NCBI GenBank assembly: GCA_966250335.1
Contig: CBINGZ010000058.1
Span: 1-26,349, forward strand
Reading direction: 5' to 3'
Origin: OLB7 sp966250335
GTDB lineage: Bacteria; Bacteroidota; Ignavibacteria; OLB7
Length of the DNA stretch: 26,349 nucleotides
A model generated the notes under the pieces. That model made no database searches, was not told the origin of the DNA, and saw nothing but the letters and a program-made list of their open reading frames with translations. The position numbers and the translations under genes are program-made. Below, in pieces: positions 9,314 to 17,854 of this stretch. How positions within the stretch are numbered: position 1 is the stretch's first letter; every line of letters begins with the position of its first letter.

Positions 9314-12154
9314 ATGCCTCTCATGAAGACGAACATCGGACCGCTCACGATCTCCGTGCTGACCGCACTGGCGACCGTTATTGCAGTCCGATCCTTCTGG
9401 CCGGGAATGGACGAGGACCGGCGCCGACCCGACCGGGGCAGCGCGGGGATGATCGGCGCGGTCTCTTCCGGCCCGTGGCATAAAGGTCGCATCTCGATCC
9501 CACGCCGTCCGGCGGCGCAGGGGAGCAGGGAGGAACCGGGCGCCCGCGGAGGGTGGGAACTGACCCGGACGGCCGACCCCCTCACCGGTGAAATCCCCGC
9601 GAAGATGAGACGGCGGGAGCTCGCCTTCGCGGCGACGGTGCCGACCGTGGAGTCGCGGGCCTTCATGCGACCGACGGCCTCCGGCTACAGCTGGTCGTCG
9701 CGCGGACCCTACAACGTCGGCGGCAGAACCCGCGCGCTCGCGGTCGATATCACCGATTCCGATATCATCCTCGCCGGCGGCGTCACCGGCGGGATGTGGC
9801 GGACGAGCGACGCAGGGAACTCCTGGACCCGCACCACCTCCTATGGACAATCCCCCTCGGTCTCCTGCGTGACCCAGGACCGACGCCCCGGCAGAACCGA
9901 CGTCTGGTACTACGGCACCGGCGAGCCCTCCACCGTGACCACCCCCTTCGACTATTCCGGAAGCGGGATCTACAGATCGACCGACGGCGGCCGCTCCTGG
10001 ACCCCGCTGGAGTCGACGATCCCCGAACCGTACAACGCCTACGACGAGGATTTCGACTGGGTATGGAGCATGGCGACCGATCCCTCCAATCTCACGCAGG
10101 ACGAGGTATATGCGGCGACCTTCGGCGGGCTGATGCGTTCCACCGACGCCGGGACGAGCTGGACGAAGGTGGTCGACGTCAGAGGAACCGGCGACGTCCG
10201 CGTGACGCGCGACGGAGTCGTCTACGCCGTCTACACGGCGACCGACGAATCGAGCACCCTCCGCAGGTCGGTCGACGGGGTCAACTGGATCGACATCACG
10301 CCGCAGGAGTGGCCGGAGCTGAGCCATCGCTGGGTGCTCGATGTTGCCCCCTCCAACAGCTCGGTGGTGTACCTTCTCGGCTCCACCGTCGAGAGCGGCT
10401 TCAAGGCCGAAGGGTTCTCCGGAAGCGAATGGAGCGGCTTCTGGAAGTACACCTACGTTTCCGGTGACGGCACGGGGAACGGGGGACGCTGGGAGGATCG
10501 ATCGGGCTTCCTGCCCGCCTCGAAGACGGAGGGGGGATCGTTCTTCGGTCAGTCGGGATACGATCTTGTCGTGGCGGTCGGGCCGGAGGACGAGAATATC
10601 GTCTTCATCGGCGGCGCCGGCCTCTGGCGCTCCTCCGACGGATTCGCCACCGGCGCCCGCACGGCGTGGATAGGGGGGTACTCTCCGTCGGGAGACTGGG
10701 AGCCGTACCCGGGACATCATCCCGATCTTCATGCCGTCGCCTTCAGCCACGACGATCCGAAGGTCCTCTTCACCGGAAGCGACGGCGGCGTCCATCGCTC
10801 CGACGACGGCATGGGGGAGTTCGTGAACTGGATCGCGCTCAACAACGGTTACCGCACCGCCCAGTTCTACACCATCTCGCTCGACCGGAATCGTCCCGGA
10901 GACGACAGGCTGGTGGGGGGAACCCAGGACAACGGCAGCGTCGGGATCTTCTCGGCCGATCCCTTCGGGTACTGGGAGGAATTCACCGTCGGCGACGGCG
11001 GATACTGCGCCGTCGCCGGGTTGAAGAACGGGATCGAAACCTACTACACCTCGTTCCCCTTCGGCGAGATCTATCGACTGCGGACGTATGAGAACGGTGA
11101 GCCGATATCGTACGGCCGGGTCGACCCGCGCGGGGCGGAATCGTCCCTCTTCATCACCCCCTTCCTTCTCGACCCCTTGAATCATGATATGATGTATCTG
11201 GCGTCGTCGAGGCATATCTGGAGGAACAGCGCCCTCTCCTCCATCCCCGTCGGACAGGGCCCCGCGACGGTGGGATGGAGCAGGCTCGGCAACTCCGCGG
11301 CCGGTGCAACCATCACCGCGCTCGGCGTCTCGACCGCGGCGCCGGCCCATCGGCTCTACTACGGCGCCATCGACGGAAACGTCTACCGGATCGACGGCGC
11401 CGACCAGGGGGATCAGGCCCGGACTCTTCTGACGGCCGATATCTTTCCGCGCGCCTACGTCTCATCGATCGCCGTCGATCCCGTGAACGGCGACAGAGCC
11501 GTCGTCGTCTTTTCCAACTACAACGTCCAGAGCCTTTTCCTGACGACCGACGCCGGGGGAAGCTGGATCGCGGTCGGAGGTAATCTTGAGGAACATCCCG
11601 ACGGAACCGGAAGCGGTCCTTCCTGCCGCTGGCTCTCCATCCTGAGCCGTCCCGACGGCGCCCTCTACTTTCTCGGGACCAGCAGCGGTCTCTACTCCAC
11701 CACGCTCCTTAACGGCGCCTCGACCATCTGGGAACGGGAGGGGGCGGAGACGATCGGGAACGCGATCGTGGAGATGATCGACCTCCGTCACTCCGACGGC
11801 CGGGTCGTGGTCGCGACTCACGGCGACGGCGTCTATACCGCCACGATTCCTCCCAGCGGCGTCGAGTCCGGGGAGAAGAGTGGGGGAGAGGTCGCCATCG
11901 AATCGATCGACCCGAACCCGGCAAGCGGAAGGGCGACAGTGAGCTATCGCGTGGAGACGGGAGGAAGGGGGCGGGTGGAGATCCGCCTCTACGACCCGCT
12001 CGGCGCCGAGGTGCGCACCCTTGTGGAGAGGAGGCTCGGAAGCGGGAGGCATCAGGCGATCGTCGATCTGACGGGGCTTCCCGCCGGAACCTACCTGGTT
12101 CGCCTCACGGCAGGCGGTCGAACATCGGTACGGAGCCTGAGGGTGGTCAGGTAG
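9314..12154 (+). CDS. Secreted BNR/sialidase-like beta-propeller protein with T9SS domain (copy 2)
   Basis: This 946-residue protein is a clear paralogue of the gene before it. It shares GPYNVGGRTRALAVD, MWRTSDAGNSW, WYYGTGE, LNNGYRTAQFY, GGTQDNG, a GGRW motif mid-protein and the same domain order. A hydrophobic N-terminal segment (about 10-27) serves as export signal. The ATG at 9323 (MKTNIG) is an equally good start. The C-terminal about 85 residues are a type A T9SS sorting domain (SIDPNPASGRATV, IRLYDPLGAEVRTL, LPAGTYLVRL). The pair most likely arose by tandem duplication, then diverged mainly at the N-terminus and in propeller loops. The product should reach the cell surface or medium; the ligand or substrate is unknown. 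Confidence 0.88.
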   Translation: MPLMKTNIGPLTISVLTALATVIAVRSFWPGMDEDRRRPDRGSAGMIGAVSSGPWHKGRISIPRRPAAQGSREEPGARGGWELTRTADPLTGEIPAKMRRRELAFAATVPTVESRAFMRPTASGYSWSSRGPYNVGGRTRALAVDITDSDIILAGGVTGGMWRTSDAGNSWTRTTSYGQSPSVSCVTQDRRPGRTDVWYYGTGEPSTVTTPFDYSGSGIYRSTDGGRSWTPLESTIPEPYNAYDEDFDWVWSMATDPSNLTQDEVYAATFGGLMRSTDAGTSWTKVVDVRGTGDVRVTRDGVVYAVYTATDESSTLRRSVDGVNWIDITPQEWPELSHRWVLDVAPSNSSVVYLLGSTVESGFKAEGFSGSEWSGFWKYTYVSGDGTGNGGRWEDRSGFLPASKTEGGSFFGQSGYDLVVAVGPEDENIVFIGGAGLWRSSDGFATGARTAWIGGYSPSGDWEPYPGHHPDLHAVAFSHDDPKVLFTGSDGGVHRSDDGMGEFVNWIALNNGYRTAQFYTISLDRNRPGDDRLVGGTQDNGSVGIFSADPFGYWEEFTVGDGGYCAVAGLKNGIETYYTSFPFGEIYRLRTYENGEPISYGRVDPRGAESSLFITPFLLDPLNHDMMYLASSRHIWRNSALSSIPVGQGPATVGWSRLGNSAAGATITALGVSTAAPAHRLYYGAIDGNVYRIDGADQGDQARTLLTADIFPRAYVSSIAVDPVNGDRAVVVFSNYNVQSLFLTTDAGGSWIAVGGNLEEHPDGTGSGPSCRWLSILSRPDGALYFLGTSSGLYSTTLLNGASTIWEREGAETIGNAIVEMIDLRHSDGRVVVATHGDGVYTATIPPSGVESGEKSGGEVAIESIDPNPASGRATVSYRVETGGRGRVEIRLYDPLGAEVRTLVERRLGSGRHQAIVDLTGLPAGTYLVRLTAGGRTSVRSLRVVR

Positions 12155-12255
12155 GAGCCACGGGGGCCTGCAGTTATGTAAACCGATGTCGTAAACCTGC
12201 GAAAAAGGGTGAAGAGGTAGCATGCTATCCCGCTGCTTCTGATATTTGCCGCGCA

Positions 12256-12525
12256 ATGGCAACCCGTCGTTATATCATCCACGGCCGTGTCCACGGCGTC
12301 GGATTCCGCTACTTCACCGGGCGGATCGCCGAGGCGTTCGACATCGGCGGCTGGGTCCGGAACACGCCGGAGGGGAGTGTGGAGATCGTCGCCTCCGGGA
12401 GCGACGAAAATCTCCGTTCCTTCAGGGAGCAGGTCGAGATCGGCCCCTCCTCGGCCCGTGTGGACCGGATCGAGGTCGAAGAGCTGGAGGAGGAGCGCTT
12501 CCAGGGCTTCCAGGTGAAGCGCTGA
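12256..12525 (+). CDS. acyP: Acylphosphatase
   Basis: The 89-residue product has the normal length and motifs of acylphosphatase. HGRVHGVGFRYF holds the catalytic Arg in the phosphate loop, and GWVRNTPEGSVEIVASG holds the catalytic Asn. The enzyme hydrolyses the carboxyl-phosphate bond of acylphosphates such as acetyl phosphate and 1,3-bisphosphoglycerate in the cytoplasm. There is no clear Shine-Dalgarno sequence. A TGATATTTG element sits only about 10 nt before the ATG and could be a -7 promoter giving a near-leaderless message, but this is weak. The SDR gene follows 67 bp downstream and may be co-transcribed. Confidence 0.95.
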   Translation: MATRRYIIHGRVHGVGFRYFTGRIAEAFDIGGWVRNTPEGSVEIVASGSDENLRSFREQVEIGPSSARVDRIEVEELEEERFQGFQVKR

Positions 12526-12592
12526 GCGTCCGCGGCTCCCCCGGAGTCGCGCGTAATCACGATTGAGTCAACACCGAACAGATCAACCACGA

Positions 12593-13618
12593 ATGATTCG
12601 CAAACCTGTACTGCTGATTTCAGGCGCCGGAGGCGAGATCGGCCACGGCCTTATCGAACGGATCGCCGCCGAGGGAACGTACGGCATCCTGGCGCTCGAC
12701 CTGCGTCCCCTGGAGCCGACCCTGACCGCGCTCTGCACCGATGTGATCACCGGCAACATCCTCGACACGAGCCTGATGGAGCAGATCGCCTCGAAGTATG
12801 AGATCGCGGGCATCTTCCATCTTGCCGCGATGCTCTCCACACGCGGCGAGTTCATCCCGGAGACCGCCCACGAGATCAACGTGCAGGGAACCCTCAACCT
12901 GCTGAAGTTCGCCGTCGGCGAGGCGCGCAACGCCGGCGCCCACGTCAAGTTCATCTTCCCCAGCTCGATCGCCGTCTACGGCCTTCCGGACGTCGCGACG
13001 AAGGATGCCGCCGGCAGGATCACCGAGGATCAGTTCCTCACCCCGACCACGATGTACGGCGTCAACAAGCTCGCCTGCGAACATCTGGGGAGGTACTACA
13101 ACTTCCACTACCGCCAGCTCGCCGCCGACAGGGATCATTTCCACGTCGACTTCCGGTCGCTCCGCTTCCCCGGCCTCATCAGCGCCTTCACCGTCCCCTC
13201 GGGGGGCACCAGCGACTTCGCGCCGGAGATGCTCCATGCCGCCGCGCAGGGGGAGCCGTACCGCTGCTTCGCCCGTCCCGACACCCGCATCCCCTTCATG
13301 GCGATGCCGGACGCGATCGACGCCCTGATGCAGCTCTTCAACGCTCCGGCCGAGTCGCTGACCACCAACGTCTACAACGTCGGCAGCTTCTCCCCCTCGG
13401 CCGAGGAGATCAGGGAGATGACGCTGGAGGCGTTCCCCGGCGCCGATATCGATTTCGAGGTCGACAGGAAGCGGCAGGGGATTCTCGACACATGGCCCGC
13501 CGACGTCGACGACTCCCGCGCCCGCGCCGACTGGGGCTGGTCGCCGGCCTACGACGCCGACCGCGCGTTCCGCGAATACCTGATCCCGAACATCGTCGAG
13601 CGTTATTCGGCGGTCTGA
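12593..13618 (+). CDS. NAD-dependent epimerase-type SDR, L-threonine 3-dehydrogenase-like
   Basis: The ATG at 12593 gives 341 residues starting right before the Rossmann strand; a TTG ten codons upstream is less likely. The nucleotide-binding loop is SGAGGEIG, with LDLRPL as second-strand acid. The catalytic set is SSIAVYG and YGVNK (YxxxK). Several stretches match the short-chain L-threonine 3-dehydrogenases of Bacteroidota: RFPGLIS, PSGGTSDFA, IPFMAMPDAIDA and DTWPADVDDSRARADWGW. Those enzymes oxidise L-threonine to 2-amino-3-ketobutyrate with NAD+. No kbl (2-amino-3-ketobutyrate ligase) partner lies next to it. A sugar-nucleotide epimerase is the alternative, but the C-terminal motifs favour the threonine enzyme. 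Confidence 0.85.
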   Translation: MIRKPVLLISGAGGEIGHGLIERIAAEGTYGILALDLRPLEPTLTALCTDVITGNILDTSLMEQIASKYEIAGIFHLAAMLSTRGEFIPETAHEINVQGTLNLLKFAVGEARNAGAHVKFIFPSSIAVYGLPDVATKDAAGRITEDQFLTPTTMYGVNKLACEHLGRYYNFHYRQLAADRDHFHVDFRSLRFPGLISAFTVPSGGTSDFAPEMLHAAAQGEPYRCFARPDTRIPFMAMPDAIDALMQLFNAPAESLTTNVYNVGSFSPSAEEIREMTLEAFPGADIDFEVDRKRQGILDTWPADVDDSRARADWGWSPAYDADRAFREYLIPNIVERYSAV

Positions 13619-13771
13619 AAAAAAGAATGGGCGGGATGAAACGCTTCTTGCGTTTGAAAAAAAGATGTATATCTTCGCGCCCCGATCGAATATCCTCCGT
13701 GAATCGAGGGAGAATCCGGTCGATCGAACAGGAAAGCTTGGAATTATCTCACATAACGCGTTTCATTAGAC

Positions 13772-13777
13772 AGGAGG
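13772..13777 (+). promoter_or_regulatory. Strong Shine-Dalgarno sequence of the DUF2795-like gene
   Basis: AGGAGG lies 9 nt before the ATG at 13787. It fixes the start of this small gene and stands out because most plus-strand genes here lack a clear Shine-Dalgarno sequence. High translation of the small protein is an inference. Confidence 0.7.
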
Positions 13778-13786
13778 AGATCGACA

Positions 13787-14020
13787 ATGCTCTGGACACC
13801 CGAACTGGCCTCATGGCTCGAGGATGCTCCCTGGCCGGCTTCCAAGGAGGAGCTGCTTGACTACGCCAATCGTACCGGCGCACCGTTCCAGGTGATCGAG
13901 AATCTGCAGGAACTGAGCGACGACGACGACGAGGTGTATGACAGCATCGAGGACATCTGGCCCGAGGCCGCCAACCACGACGGTGATATGTTTTACGACG
14001 AGGACACCGAGGAGTATTGA
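13787..14020 (+). CDS. Small acidic DUF2795-like protein
   Basis: The 77-residue product has the core WPASKEELLDYANRTGAPFQVIENLQEL, recalling DUF2795 (PAS-KEEL-.-A...GA...V...L..L). The C-terminal third is strongly acidic, with a DDDDE run and DEDTEEY at the end. The start is fixed by AGGAGG 9 nt upstream. The 168-bp gap upstream, which is AT-richer than its surroundings, and the hairpin downstream at 14081-14119 suggest a free-standing gene. Function is unknown; no signal peptide or membrane segment is present, so it should be cytoplasmic. Confidence 0.8.
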   Translation: MLWTPELASWLEDAPWPASKEELLDYANRTGAPFQVIENLQELSDDDDEVYDSIEDIWPEAANHDGDMFYDEDTEEY

Positions 14021-14080
14021 CGGATCCCCCCGTCAGATTCCCGTGTCTCGTGTTTAATCCTTCCGAAGCAGATCATGTCT

Positions 14081-14119
14081 CGGGGAAGCGACCGCCTCGC
14101 AGGGGGGATCGCTTCCCCG
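14081..14119 (+). terminator. Terminator-like hairpin after the DUF2795-like gene
   Basis: CGGGGAAGCGA (14081-14091) pairs perfectly with TCGCTTCCCCG (14109-14119) over a 17-nt loop. It is followed by GTTTCGTTCC, moderately T-rich. It lies 61 nt past the stop codon and probably ends or protects that transcript. The rest of the gap up to 14302 shows nothing I can name. Confidence 0.5.
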
Positions 14120-14302
14120 GTTTCGTTCCATCCCGTCGCGTGTCTCTTTCCACGATGCTTCGCGCGTTGCGCTCCTCGCGGCGTCAAGGAACAATTCGGA
14201 CCGCGAGGCGTGTTATCCCGGTGATGTTCATGGTCGCGACGGCGCGGTGAATCCGACAGCCAGCGACCCCACCGGATGATCCGGTTTCACGTTCACGAGA
14301 TC

Positions 14303-16777
14303 ATGCCCATACCTACAGGTTGCACGGACAGGACGGCGCGGCGGGGAGCAGTGGTGCTGGCCCTCCTGTTTCTGACATGCGGCATGTCGCTTCACGCCCA
14401 GGTCACCGGGTCGGGAGGACGCCCCTCACCGAACCGTCCATCCATACGCCCCGTTCTGATCGACGTCGAGTTCCACGGGAACGACGGCGTGAGCAGCGGA
14501 GAGCTCGGCGCCCGCATCGACACCCGGCCTACCAGCAACTCCGTCATCAAGCGGGTGTTCGAGGCGTACTCGAATCTCTTCGAGGCGAACAGACGCTACG
14601 TTCCCAGGGTCTACAGAACCTTGTTCGCCAGGACCGTCGACAGCCTGCGGGGGGAGATCCGGTACTACAACCCGACGCGCGCGGCGGCCGACACAACGAA
14701 TATCCTCGCCGCCTATCACGATCACGGGTACCACAAGGCGCAGGTCCGCTGGGATGTGCGGATCGACACCACGGCGAACACGGCCGTCGTCCGCTACCTG
14801 GTCGTCGAGGGGCCCCGCTACAACGTCGACAGCCTCAGGTTCACCGGGGATATCACCGATGTGCCGCAGGATGTGATCGACAGGATGAACGCGCTCGAGG
14901 TCGTCGAGCTCGGCAAGCCCTATCTGAAGGATAATCTGACGGCGGAACAGGAACGGGTGCAGAAGCTCCTCCGCGACAACGGCTTTCCCTTCGCCGCCGT
15001 GCTCGGCGAAACGCAGGTGCCGGCCGTCATCTCCCATCACTCCCCCCCGGCCGATCATCCCTACGACGTCATTCAGGTGCCGGTCTATACCGGAGGACGA
15101 TACAGGTTCGGCACCACGGTCTATCTGGAGGATACCAGCGGAATCGGCAAGCCGGTCGGCCGCGGCCTGGTGCTGGACCAGCTCGAGTACAAACCGGGGG
15201 AGTGGTACAGCTCGGAGAAGATCGAACAGACCCGCGCGAACCTCTACGCCCTCGGCGTCTTCGACTACGTCCGCATCGACACACTGGCGATCCGGGGAGA
15301 TTCGCTCGACCTTCAGGTCGAAACCCAGCTCAGAAAACAGTGGGATTTCCAGTCCGCCCTCGAACTCGGCGCCGAGAAACGGCTCCAGGGGTGGCGGCTC
15401 TCGACAGGTCTCAACGGAAGCATCAGCAAGACCAACCTTGTGGGACGCGCCGAACGGCTGACGGTCGGCGGTCGCGTCACCTGGCGTCCGGCGGAGGGGG
15501 GGCGCTTCGAATGGGGGGTGAACGCCGGGCTCTACATCCCCTCGCTCCTCGGCATCCGGCGGATGAGCATCGGTCCCTTCGGCAGCTACGACGACATCGT
15601 CGAGGCGCTCTGGGACGCCAGCGAAAGCGACGGGATCGACGGCGGAGTCCTCCGGAACCGGCGGATCAGGGGCGGATTTGAAGGGATCTATCGTTTCCCC
15701 CGCTTCACCTTCATCCATTCCTTCCCGTTTCGCGCCAACTTCGAGAGCAACGTCTACACCGGCGTCGGCGGCTTCATCGCCAACGCCGCGCGTGAGAGAA
15801 TCGCGGAGGCGATCGTCAGCGACGAGCTGAACTGCGACTTCGACGGCCCCGACTCCGCGGCCCAGGTGACGGCGCTCAGGAATATGGTCGAACGGACGAT
15901 GCGCGAGACGATCTACAGGCTCCAGGTGCTCCAGGGGGGGGATGCCTCCCTGGTCTCCGATCGCGACGCCGCGGCCCGCGAGAACATGGACGCGCTCCGC
16001 CGCACCTACATCTTCGGCGGCGCCGCCGTGCGCGACTCACGGAACGATTTCTTCTCGCCGACAAAGGGGGAGTTCTGGAATCTCGGGGCCGAGCTCGGGA
16101 TCACCGGCGAGTTCATGGGGGCCTTCAGCAAGCTCGATCTCGACTTCAGATATCATATCCCCTCCGGACTCCGGTCGTCGTGGGCCGCACGGCTCCACGT
16201 CGGCGGGATCGTCGAGTTCGGCCGGTTTCCTCTGACCCCCAACACCAGCCGGTTCGGAGCCGGAGGCGCCAACAGCATCCGCGGGTGGGGGGTGCGCGAC
16301 ATGCTCGTGACCGCGCCGCCGGTGCTCGCCTCGATCGACGACCCCGCCGTCGCCGACTGCGCCCTTCCGATCCTGCAACGGATCGACGAAGACAGCCGCA
16401 GACTGCAGGGGGGGCTGATGGTGCTGGAGATGAGTGGTGAGTACCGCGGCTGGCTCGTCGATCTGCCGAACACCTCCACCATCAACCGGCAGCTCAACCA
16501 GATCCTGGTGATCGGGTTCGTCGACGCCGGCAACGCCTACTTCCGCGACTACGAGACCGACGCCGCGCTGGTGAACCTGGGGAGCATCGTGGAGAACATC
16601 GCCCTCTCGATCGGCGGCAGTCTCGGCTACAGCACCCCGTTCGGCCCGATCCGCGTCGGGTTCGGGTATCCGATCTACGATCCCGTCTTCCGCGACGGTC
16701 CCGATCGTCTTGCCTGGAACCGTCCCTTCACCATCGGTGATTTTGCCTGGCATCTGGCGATTGGGCATGCGTTCTGA
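14303..16777 (+). CDS. BamA/TamA-family outer-membrane protein
   Basis: From the ATG at 14303 the protein has 824 residues. A basic n-region and GAVVLALLFLTCGMSLHAQ form a signal peptide. A start 27 nt upstream (14276) is possible but lengthens the n-region. POTRA-like domains occupy roughly residues 45-350 (for example VEFHGNDGVSSGEL; YKPGEWYSSEKIEQTRANLYALGVFDYVRI). The rest is a 16-strand-type barrel with the lid-loop motif GGANSIRGW and PIRVGFGYPI, ending in IGHAF with the C-terminal aromatic typical of these barrels. It should insert or assemble outer-membrane proteins, or export surface proteins, with partners unknown. Two helical insertions in the barrel region each hold one Cys (nucleotides 15833 and 16358). 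It stands alone, without skp/lpxD neighbours, so it is more likely a TamA-like paralogue than the essential BamA. Confidence 0.9.
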   Translation: MPIPTGCTDRTARRGAVVLALLFLTCGMSLHAQVTGSGGRPSPNRPSIRPVLIDVEFHGNDGVSSGELGARIDTRPTSNSVIKRVFEAYSNLFEANRRYVPRVYRTLFARTVDSLRGEIRYYNPTRAAADTTNILAAYHDHGYHKAQVRWDVRIDTTANTAVVRYLVVEGPRYNVDSLRFTGDITDVPQDVIDRMNALEVVELGKPYLKDNLTAEQERVQKLLRDNGFPFAAVLGETQVPAVISHHSPPADHPYDVIQVPVYTGGRYRFGTTVYLEDTSGIGKPVGRGLVLDQLEYKPGEWYSSEKIEQTRANLYALGVFDYVRIDTLAIRGDSLDLQVETQLRKQWDFQSALELGAEKRLQGWRLSTGLNGSISKTNLVGRAERLTVGGRVTWRPAEGGRFEWGVNAGLYIPSLLGIRRMSIGPFGSYDDIVEALWDASESDGIDGGVLRNRRIRGGFEGIYRFPRFTFIHSFPFRANFESNVYTGVGGFIANAARERIAEAIVSDELNCDFDGPDSAAQVTALRNMVERTMRETIYRLQVLQGGDASLVSDRDAAARENMDALRRTYIFGGAAVRDSRNDFFSPTKGEFWNLGAELGITGEFMGAFSKLDLDFRYHIPSGLRSSWAARLHVGGIVEFGRFPLTPNTSRFGAGGANSIRGWGVRDMLVTAPPVLASIDDPAVADCALPILQRIDEDSRRLQGGLMVLEMSGEYRGWLVDLPNTSTINRQLNQILVIGFVDAGNAYFRDYETDAALVNLGSIVENIALSIGGSLGYSTPFGPIRVGFGYPIYDPVFRDGPDRLAWNRPFTIGDFAWHLAIGHAF

Positions 16778-16929
16778 AACGCTATTTTGCGCAGTCGGGC
16801 GTCGCGGCCGGCGGGAAACCTGCTGAAGCGCGTCCGAGGCCCCGTCCGGAGTCGATGTCACGTCGTCCCGCGTTCGCGGAGGTTATCCACGGGGAAGGTC
16901 ACGTCCGGAACGCACAATCAACCTATCAG

Positions 16930-17322
16930 ATGCCGACATACGAATATCAGTGCAGAACCTGCGGTCACCGCTTCGATTACTTTCAGTCGATTTCATCGGA
17001 CCCGCTGACGAACTGTCCGGTCCAGGAATGCATTCTTGAAGAAGAGGAGCGGAAGGGAACGGGAGAGGTCTACCGTCGCGTGAGCGGCGGAGCGGGGCTG
17101 GTGTTCAAGGGGGAAGGGTTCTATCTGACCGATTATGTCAGAAAGGGATCGGGCGGGGAGGGAGGCTCCGGCGGAAGCTCCGGCGGGAGTTCCTCGAAGT
17201 CGACCTCGAAGGGAGAATCGTCGGGAGGGGGATCGTCCGAGTCGAAGAGCGCCGGGTCGAACTCCTCGGAGTCGACGTCGCAGAGCAAGGGATCGTCATC
17301 CGATTCATCGGCCAAATCCTAG
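16930..17322 (+). CDS. FmdB-like zinc-ribbon protein with Ser/Gly-rich tail
   Basis: The start at 16930 gives MPTYEYQC, the typical FmdB beginning; the open frame upstream adds only non-conserved residues. The product has 130 residues. CRTC at about residues 9-12 is a normal first zinc knuckle. The second is CPVQEC, with four residues between the cysteines where most relatives have two. SGGAGLVFKGEGFYLTDY is the conserved end of the family domain. The last about 55 residues are a low-complexity Ser/Gly/Lys/Glu tail, probably disordered. FmdB proteins are thought to be small regulators, but their role is poorly known. It is convergent with mreD, 37 bp away. Confidence 0.85.
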   Translation: MPTYEYQCRTCGHRFDYFQSISSDPLTNCPVQECILEEEERKGTGEVYRRVSGGAGLVFKGEGFYLTDYVRKGSGGEGGSGGSSGGSSSKSTSKGESSGGGSSESKSAGSNSSESTSQSKGSSSDSSAKS

Positions 17323-17359
17323 TCCTGGTCCTGGGTCGGCGGGAAACCAGGGAGTCCCC

Positions 17360-17854
17360 TTACCAGCGCTGTTTGCGCGCCGCGGCCAGCATCACGAGGA
17401 CGGAGACGACCGTGGTGTAGAGGGTCGCGGCGACGCCGCTGCGCAGGAAGAACTTCGCGAACGAGAAGTCGGTCGGCTGCACGTAGAAGAAGTCGAAGAT
17501 CAGGTTGTGAACCAGCGACGCGATCGCCACCACTCCCAGAAACCTGAACGATCCGATCGCCTCCTGCGGCGGGAGCTGTTCGTTGTGGAAGAACCCGGCG
17601 ATGAACCCCACCAGAAGCTTGGTGAGGGCGTTGGTCCCGACGATATTGCTGGAGATGATGTCGAAGAAGAGCCCCAGGGTGAAGCCGGCGAGTTCCCCGG
17701 CGAACTGTCCTTCCCGCAGCGCGATCACCACGGTCAGGATCACCAGCAGATCGGGCGCCACCTCCCGCACGGTGATGTAGCCCAGATTCAACTGCACCAG
17801 AAGAAGGATGAGCCCGGAGATGGCGTACCACAGCAGGCGCGTGTTCGGGATCAT
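17360..17854 (-). CDS. mreD: Rod shape-determining protein MreD
   Basis: The 164-residue product has four to five hydrophobic membrane segments, for example LLWYAISGLILLLVQLNLGY near the N-terminus. The pattern LREG.FAGELAGFTLGLFFD is typical of MreD. It is an inner-membrane partner of MreC and MreB in the elongasome, which directs side-wall peptidoglycan synthesis. Its ATG overlaps the mreC stop codon (ATGA), implying translational coupling. The identity rests on topology and gene order as well as sequence, as MreD is poorly conserved. The penicillin-binding protein and RodA genes that often follow are absent; the next gene is convergent. Confidence 0.92.
   Translation of the reverse strand: MIPNTRLLWYAISGLILLLVQLNLGYITVREVAPDLLVILTVVIALREGQFAGELAGFTLGLFFDIISSNIVGTNALTKLLVGFIAGFFHNEQLPPQEAIGSFRFLGVVAIASLVHNLIFDFFYVQPTDFSFAKFFLRSGVAATLYTTVVSVLVMLAAARKQRW

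Noticed and set aside
6425..11350. 1641-codon open frame on the minus strand across both propeller genes
   Set aside because: It spans two real genes and the gap between them, which no real gene would do by design; the translated sequence shows no family features. It is a codon-bias shadow.
13640..13666. Intrinsic terminator after the threonine-dehydrogenase-like gene
   Set aside because: AAACGC/GCGTTT forms only a 6-bp stem, and it is followed by an A-run, not a T-run, in the direction of transcription.
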